Shown: piece after piece, positions 60,361 through 64,000 of the stretch
How the letters are laid out: each line of letters opens with the position of its first letter
Numbering within the stretch: the first letter of the stretch is position 1
Origin: Juglans regia
Taxonomy: Eukaryota > Streptophyta > Magnoliopsida > Fagales > Juglandaceae
Assembly (NCBI RefSeq): GCF_001411555.2
Contig: NC_049902.1
Coordinates: forward strand, 17,121,420 to 17,185,419
Direction of reading: 5' to 3'
DNA: 64,000 bases
The notes under the pieces: generated by a model
Seen by the model: only the letters and a program-made list of their open reading frames with translations
What the model was told of the DNA's origin: nothing
Database searches by the model: none
Program-made: the position numbers and the translations under genes

Positions 60361-60367
60361 TTATATA
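60361..60367 (-). promoter_or_regulatory. TATA box for the antisense ORF
   Basis: On the minus strand CCTATATAAGGCC lies about 180 bases before the ATG at 60182. A pyrimidine-rich stretch rich in TCTTC and CCTC follows, as in a plant 5' leader. The leader contains a short duplicated phrase, TCAGTTCTCAATTCATC. Position and sequence suggest a separate promoter facing into the element, away from the 3' LTR. Confidence 0.55.
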
Positions 60368-60385
60368 GGTTCGCACATGAACCGA

Positions 60386-60937
60386 GGTGCCATTGATGTT
60401 ATGGGTACGTGCCCTCGGGAAGTCCAAACGGCGCAGGGCAGCACAGACGTGGGAGGTCACATCGGGCGCATGGAGAGCATGGGCCAATGAACGGCCTGGG
60501 ACATGGGCAGACGCACCCCACCCGATCCAATCGTCTGGAGACGTGGGGACTACAGAAATCGAGGTGATGCCTACATTGAATGATGCGGGTAGGTGGGCTC
60601 GGGAAGCCCAAACGGCACAGGGTTGTGTAGATGTGGGAGGTCATGTTGGGCGCGTGGAGAACACGGGCCAATGAACAGCCCGGAATGTGGGTAGACGCGC
60701 CCCACCCAATCCAACCTTCGGGAGGCGTGGGGACTACAAAAATCGAGGCGACGCCCGCATTGAATGGCGTGGGTAGGTCACCTCAGGAAGCCCAAACAGC
60801 ATAGGATTGCACAGATGTGGGAAGTCACGTCAGGCGCGTGGGGAGCACAAGCTAATGCACAACCCGGGACGAGGAAGACACCTCCCAAATTCAACGGTCG
60901 AGAAGTTGGAAAGAAAATAGAAGCCTAAGTGCCCTCA
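60386..60937. repeat. 184-bp tandem repeat, 3 copies
   Basis: AAG(T/C)CCAAACGGC at 60420, 60604 and 60788 marks three units exactly 184 bp apart, each with GATGTGGGAGGTCA-like, GGGCCAATGAACGGC-like and ACGTGGGGACTAC-like parts. They lie directly upstream of the antisense TATA box and just before the 3' LTR. The copies differ by 10-20% by eye. Confidence 0.9.
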
Positions 60938-61011
60938 CGCACTAACAACAGGGAGAGACAAGGATGTTTTAAATTCCCACCACACATGTGTGCTAGGAAT
61001 TCGTGGGGTAT

Positions 61012-63588
61012 TGTGAGAGGAGTAATCCTCAGGACCAGGCCGGGGAATAGGCCCGGTCTGCAGGGCCTAAGGATAAGGCTTGGGCTAGACCGAGTCGGCT
61101 TAGGAAGAGAAGCAATCGGGTAAATCACACTAACAAAAGGACGAAAGGCAAGACAGTCTGACACCACTTCTGGCCGACATTTAGGGACATCCCCTGTCCC
61201 TAAACCCTGGCATCCGGACAAATCAGAAAGATGGACATACCTGACTGGAACCACATCGCATTTAATGGAACAGAGACGGATACACCACGACAGAAGTCAC
61301 GCCACATTTAATGCATCACGGTGCTCAGCATGCTACGACGCGCGTCCTGGGATTGTTAGGGACCCCGGTCTTGTCCCTAACACTAAGGACCATGAGCTTG
61401 CCTTGTTGAGGATGATAATCGAGTGACCTTGTCAACTTGCTTGGCCTTCAACAATGGGATAGTGTTTGAGTGATGAAATGATGGAGATGATGGTGAGTTC
61501 GGGTGTTCTATGTGATGAATATAGGTGTTTGATGCTAAGTGGAATGGCTAGAAGGTTGCCCTTAATGTTGGGACCTCTTGAATAATGATTAGAGTTGGTA
61601 TGGTGAAGTGTAGCTAGGGTTGTGTATGGTGGCTAAGGATGATTTCGAGACTAGGAAGAGTTGGACTAGGGTTGGACTCCTGAATGAGATGCTAGGATTT
61701 GTGAATGATGTGGATGAGAGAGGCTAGGGTTTGGTGGTTAGGGTTGGCTGACTTTGGGTTGGATAACCATTAATGTTAGGGTGGTTCGGTTTTGACAAGA
61801 GGGAGATGATCTTGATTGACTAGATGGATTGGAAGAATTGAGAGATTTTAGGGATTAGATTTAGGAAATGAGATGAAGTTTGAATGAGTCTAGGGTTGTT
61901 CCTTAAGTCTAGGGATTGAGTAGGATAAGATAAGGAAGATAGGATTTGGATTTGAATATGGCAAGAGGATGGAGCCTTTGGTTGACTAGGTCTATGAAAG
62001 GAGTTGAGAGATTTAAGGAATTGAATGAGTAATTGGAGTTTGGCTAGGATGGCAAGTCAATGGTTGACTAGAGAGATTTTAGGAAGAGTGATTAACGGAC
62101 TGGTTGAGTGATGAAGAGATTAAGTGATTCTAGGGAAGTTCCTAGAATTAAGGGATGAGATTAGATTGAGTCAACTTTCCTTGAATTAAGGAAGTTGTCA
62201 AAGAGGGACTCTTGATGGACGGCTAGGTCAATGGATGATGGATGGAGGCAAAACTCTTAAAACGAATGGATTACCTTATAAGGATTTGAGATGGGCGGCT
62301 AGGATTTTATGGAGGGAAGGCTTATGATGACCGAATATGGTAAGTGACATATGGCTAGGGTTTTATGGAAGATGATGGAGGCTACATAGGGTAAGTGGCT
62401 ATAATGGAAAGATGTGGAACAAGGTAATTTCGGCTAAGACTTAGTTGGATTGAATGAAGGGTATTTTGGGATATGGCCGAATATGAAAATTAGGTCAAAC
62501 ATTTGTGGTGGTCGAATATATGGTATGAAATAGATCAAAATGGATGCAAGGAAATATTTGGATGAACAATATGGATGAACACGTATGAACATTCAAGAAC
62601 TCAATAATGATCAACTTCACCACCAATTCAAGAATGCACAAAGATGAATGGACTCAACAAAGAATATAAAAACTCTTTTTGGTTTATATGGATATTTAGA
62701 TATACAAGAAAATATAGATGAACAAACTAGGAAAAGTATGAACAATGAAAGAACACAAAGATAACAAAAAGATAAACCAATCAATTTTGATTCACGAATT
62801 GCACAAAAATGAAAGGAAATCTCATATATTGATAGATATGCGATTTAACACCTATTCATGAATTGCAAGGTGATGAATCAAGGATAGATAAGTGGACAAC
62901 ACCTATTCACGAATTGCAAGATAATGATCATCTACTAAGAATTCACGGATTGCATCCAAGTAGCCCAAGTGCCTAGCACCGAATTGTGATCTCAAGAATA
63001 ATAATCTACCCATTTAAAGAATTTTCCAAAAGTTCAAAAGATATAAACTAAATGCCTAAAGGTCATATTTATAGAGAATACAAAGTGGAAACCCTAATAG
63101 GTCCCTTGATAAATAAAAATAAATAAAATAAATAAATCAATAAACAAATGATAGTGGTGTGGAACCCATGGGGCCCACGACATTAGCCCTTGGTGGCATT
63201 GGCTAGCCCATGCATGCCTAGGATCATATCCTAGGGCAGTTTTTTATGGGGTCTCGACAAGGATGTCAGTGACAACCGCAATTAGGTCTGACAAGTTTGT
63301 AGCACGGAAGAGAGACAGGGACACCCGACCCCAGTACGAAGTTGCACATCCACTACCTCCACTTCGGGGATCGCCCCGGCCAGGTATAAATACTCCCTCC
63401 CTTAGCCAGGCAGGGGTTCAGACTCTTTCATACTTAATCTCACACCCACTCTAATTGTATACTTCTCTCTTTCACTCCAACCCAACAACTGACTTAGGCA
63501 TCGGAGGTACCACGACACCCCGAGCCCATCATTCAATCTCAACAGGATCAAGACCAAGTCCAATAACATGGAGAACATGACATCAACA
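61012..63588 (+). mobile_element. 3' LTR of the Tat element, split by a solo LTR
   Basis: Starts TGTGAGAGGAGTAATCC and ends GACATCAACA, colinear with the 5' LTR at 47456-48154. A 1906-bp solo LTR plus its 5-bp duplication interrupts it at GGGAT. Without that, it is about 666 bp. TATAAATA at about 63385 corresponds to the one in the 5' LTR. Confidence 0.82.
61354..63259 (+). mobile_element. Solo LTR, 1906 bp, inside the Tat 3' LTR
   Basis: Begins TGTTAGGGACCCC and ends GGGGTCTCGACA, with inverted ends. The flanks are GGGAT (61349-61353) and AGGAT (63260-63264), four of five matching. The Tat 3' LTR aligns to the 5' LTR on both sides of it (CTGGGGT then CAGTGAC in the 5' copy). It is non-coding, rich in GGATGATGG/TAGGG-type phrases, and its family is not identified. 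Confidence 0.8.
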
Positions 63589-63853
63589 CTACTATATCCC
63601 TTAATTTATACCATTCACTTTGTATCTTGATGTAGCACCATAATGTAGTGCCACGTGACTTATTAAAAAAAATTAAAAATATATATTCAAAACAAAATGG
63701 TTTTGAAAACACAAAAATAAAGATTAGAAACCTAAATTATTTCTGTCATTTTATGTTTGTGTTTTAATAAGCTATGTGGCATTATGATGCAATATCAAGT
63801 GGCCATAATGAGTGATATAAATTAAGAGTATAGTAGCATTTTACGTTCTTTTA

Positions 63854-64000
63854 TTTGATGTCCGACACTATTTAATTCCATAGATTCACAAATCCGACAA
63901 TTTTCCCCTCACGTATAATTTATTATTATTATTATTATTTATTATAGTTATTATTATTGCAATTATTTTATTCGTAAGTTCAATTTTCAGAACCTTCTTG
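63854..64000. other. Flank right of the nested stack, with (ATT)n
   Basis: After the TTCTTTTA duplication the host sequence continues. A run of ATT units at 63920-63959, slightly interrupted, is the only feature seen before the window ends. Confidence 0.6.

Larger units (their letters stand above)
47456..63588 (+). mobile_element. Tat-lineage Ty3/gypsy retrotransposon with two nested insertions
   Basis: Flanked by a perfect target duplication CTACT (47451-47455 and 63589-63593). The order is 5' LTR, priming site, gag/protease remnant, RT, RNase H, a second RNase H-like region, an integrase stub, a 113-bp repeat array, an antisense ORF, a 184-bp repeat array and 3' LTR. Two RNase H regions, 3' tandem repeats and an extra antisense ORF are features known from Tat elements. 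A chromovirus (48802-53975) and a solo LTR (61354-63259) are nested inside. Stops, a gag deletion and a lost integrase make it defective. Confidence 0.85.
47443..63845. mobile_element. hAT-like MITE (265 bp) hosting a Tat retrotransposon
   Basis: The MITE starts GGGTAATGCTACT at 47443 and resumes at 63594, ending ATAGTAGCATTTTACG at 63845. Its arms pair: GCTACTATATCCCTTAATTT at one end and the complement of AAATTAAGAGTATAGTAGC at the other. It is flanked by a perfect 8-bp duplication, TTCTTTTA at 47435-47442 and 63846-63853. The Tat element entered at CTACT, 13 bases from the MITE's left edge. Without that insertion the MITE would be about 265 bp. Confidence 0.8.

Noticed and set aside
1..64000. 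CRISPR-like arrays, rRNA or tRNA genes, prokaryotic operons
   Set aside because: The tandem repeats found have no spacer structure. The only tRNA-related sequences are retrotransposon primer sites, and gene structure and elements are those of a plant.

Overview
The window reads as plant nuclear DNA, most likely from a woody eudicot. The evidence is one intronless host gene with a plant-specific AP2/ERF domain, surrounded by plant retrotransposons (Athila-like, Tat and chromovirus Ty3/gypsy), L1-type LINEs, a CACTA transposon, and hAT and Tourist-like MITEs. The AT-rich MITEs at 38.3-43.8 kb, with TTA target sites and a GTTTGGATG terminus, resemble ones I associate with the walnut/oak order (Fagales). 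That placement is an inference. I recognise no rRNA, tRNA or CRISPR.

Layout. 1-5.9 kb: the 3' part of a decayed Athila-like element (RT, RNase H, integrase, long non-coding tail, 3' LTR). 6.7-8.3 kb: a CACTA-like terminus and a decayed minus-strand transposon ORF. 8.4-13.25 kb: two minus-strand retroelement insertions, the second a clear LINE with RT, zinc-knuckle and RNase H remnants. 13.25-15.6 kb: an LTR-like remnant, a minus-strand Tat RT fragment and another transposon ORF. About 16-34.95 kb: one decayed CACTA transposon (TNP2-like and Transposase_24-like remnants). It is opened by a 5.76 kb LINE-type insertion that carries a 4.45 kb solo LTR, by a 1.48 kb solo LTR, and by two hAT MITEs, one of which holds a LINE that holds another solo LTR. 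35-37.2 kb: a further LINE. 37.2-44.7 kb: the only gene-like island, with a group IX ERF transcription factor at 40120-41049. 44.7-47.4 kb: another LINE. 47.44-63.85 kb: a Russian-doll stack in which a small hAT-like MITE contains a Tat-lineage Ty3/gypsy element. The Tat element contains a young chromovirus in its protease region and a solo LTR in its 3' LTR.

Most nested boundaries are supported by target-site duplications that can be read directly: ATCCT, CTACT, CCCCT and TTCTTTTA are perfect; GGCGG/GGTGG, GGGAT/AGGAT, GAGTG/GATTG and GTTATTTG/ATTATTTG are one base off. The youngest large event is the 48802-53975 chromovirus, whose 389-bp LTRs differ at two positions.

I found no cooperating gene set or prokaryote-like defence system. 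The least ordinary structure is the downstream half of the Tat element. It carries a 113-bp minisatellite where the integrase should continue, then a long antisense ORF with its own TATA box, then three 184-bp tandem repeats just upstream of that promoter.
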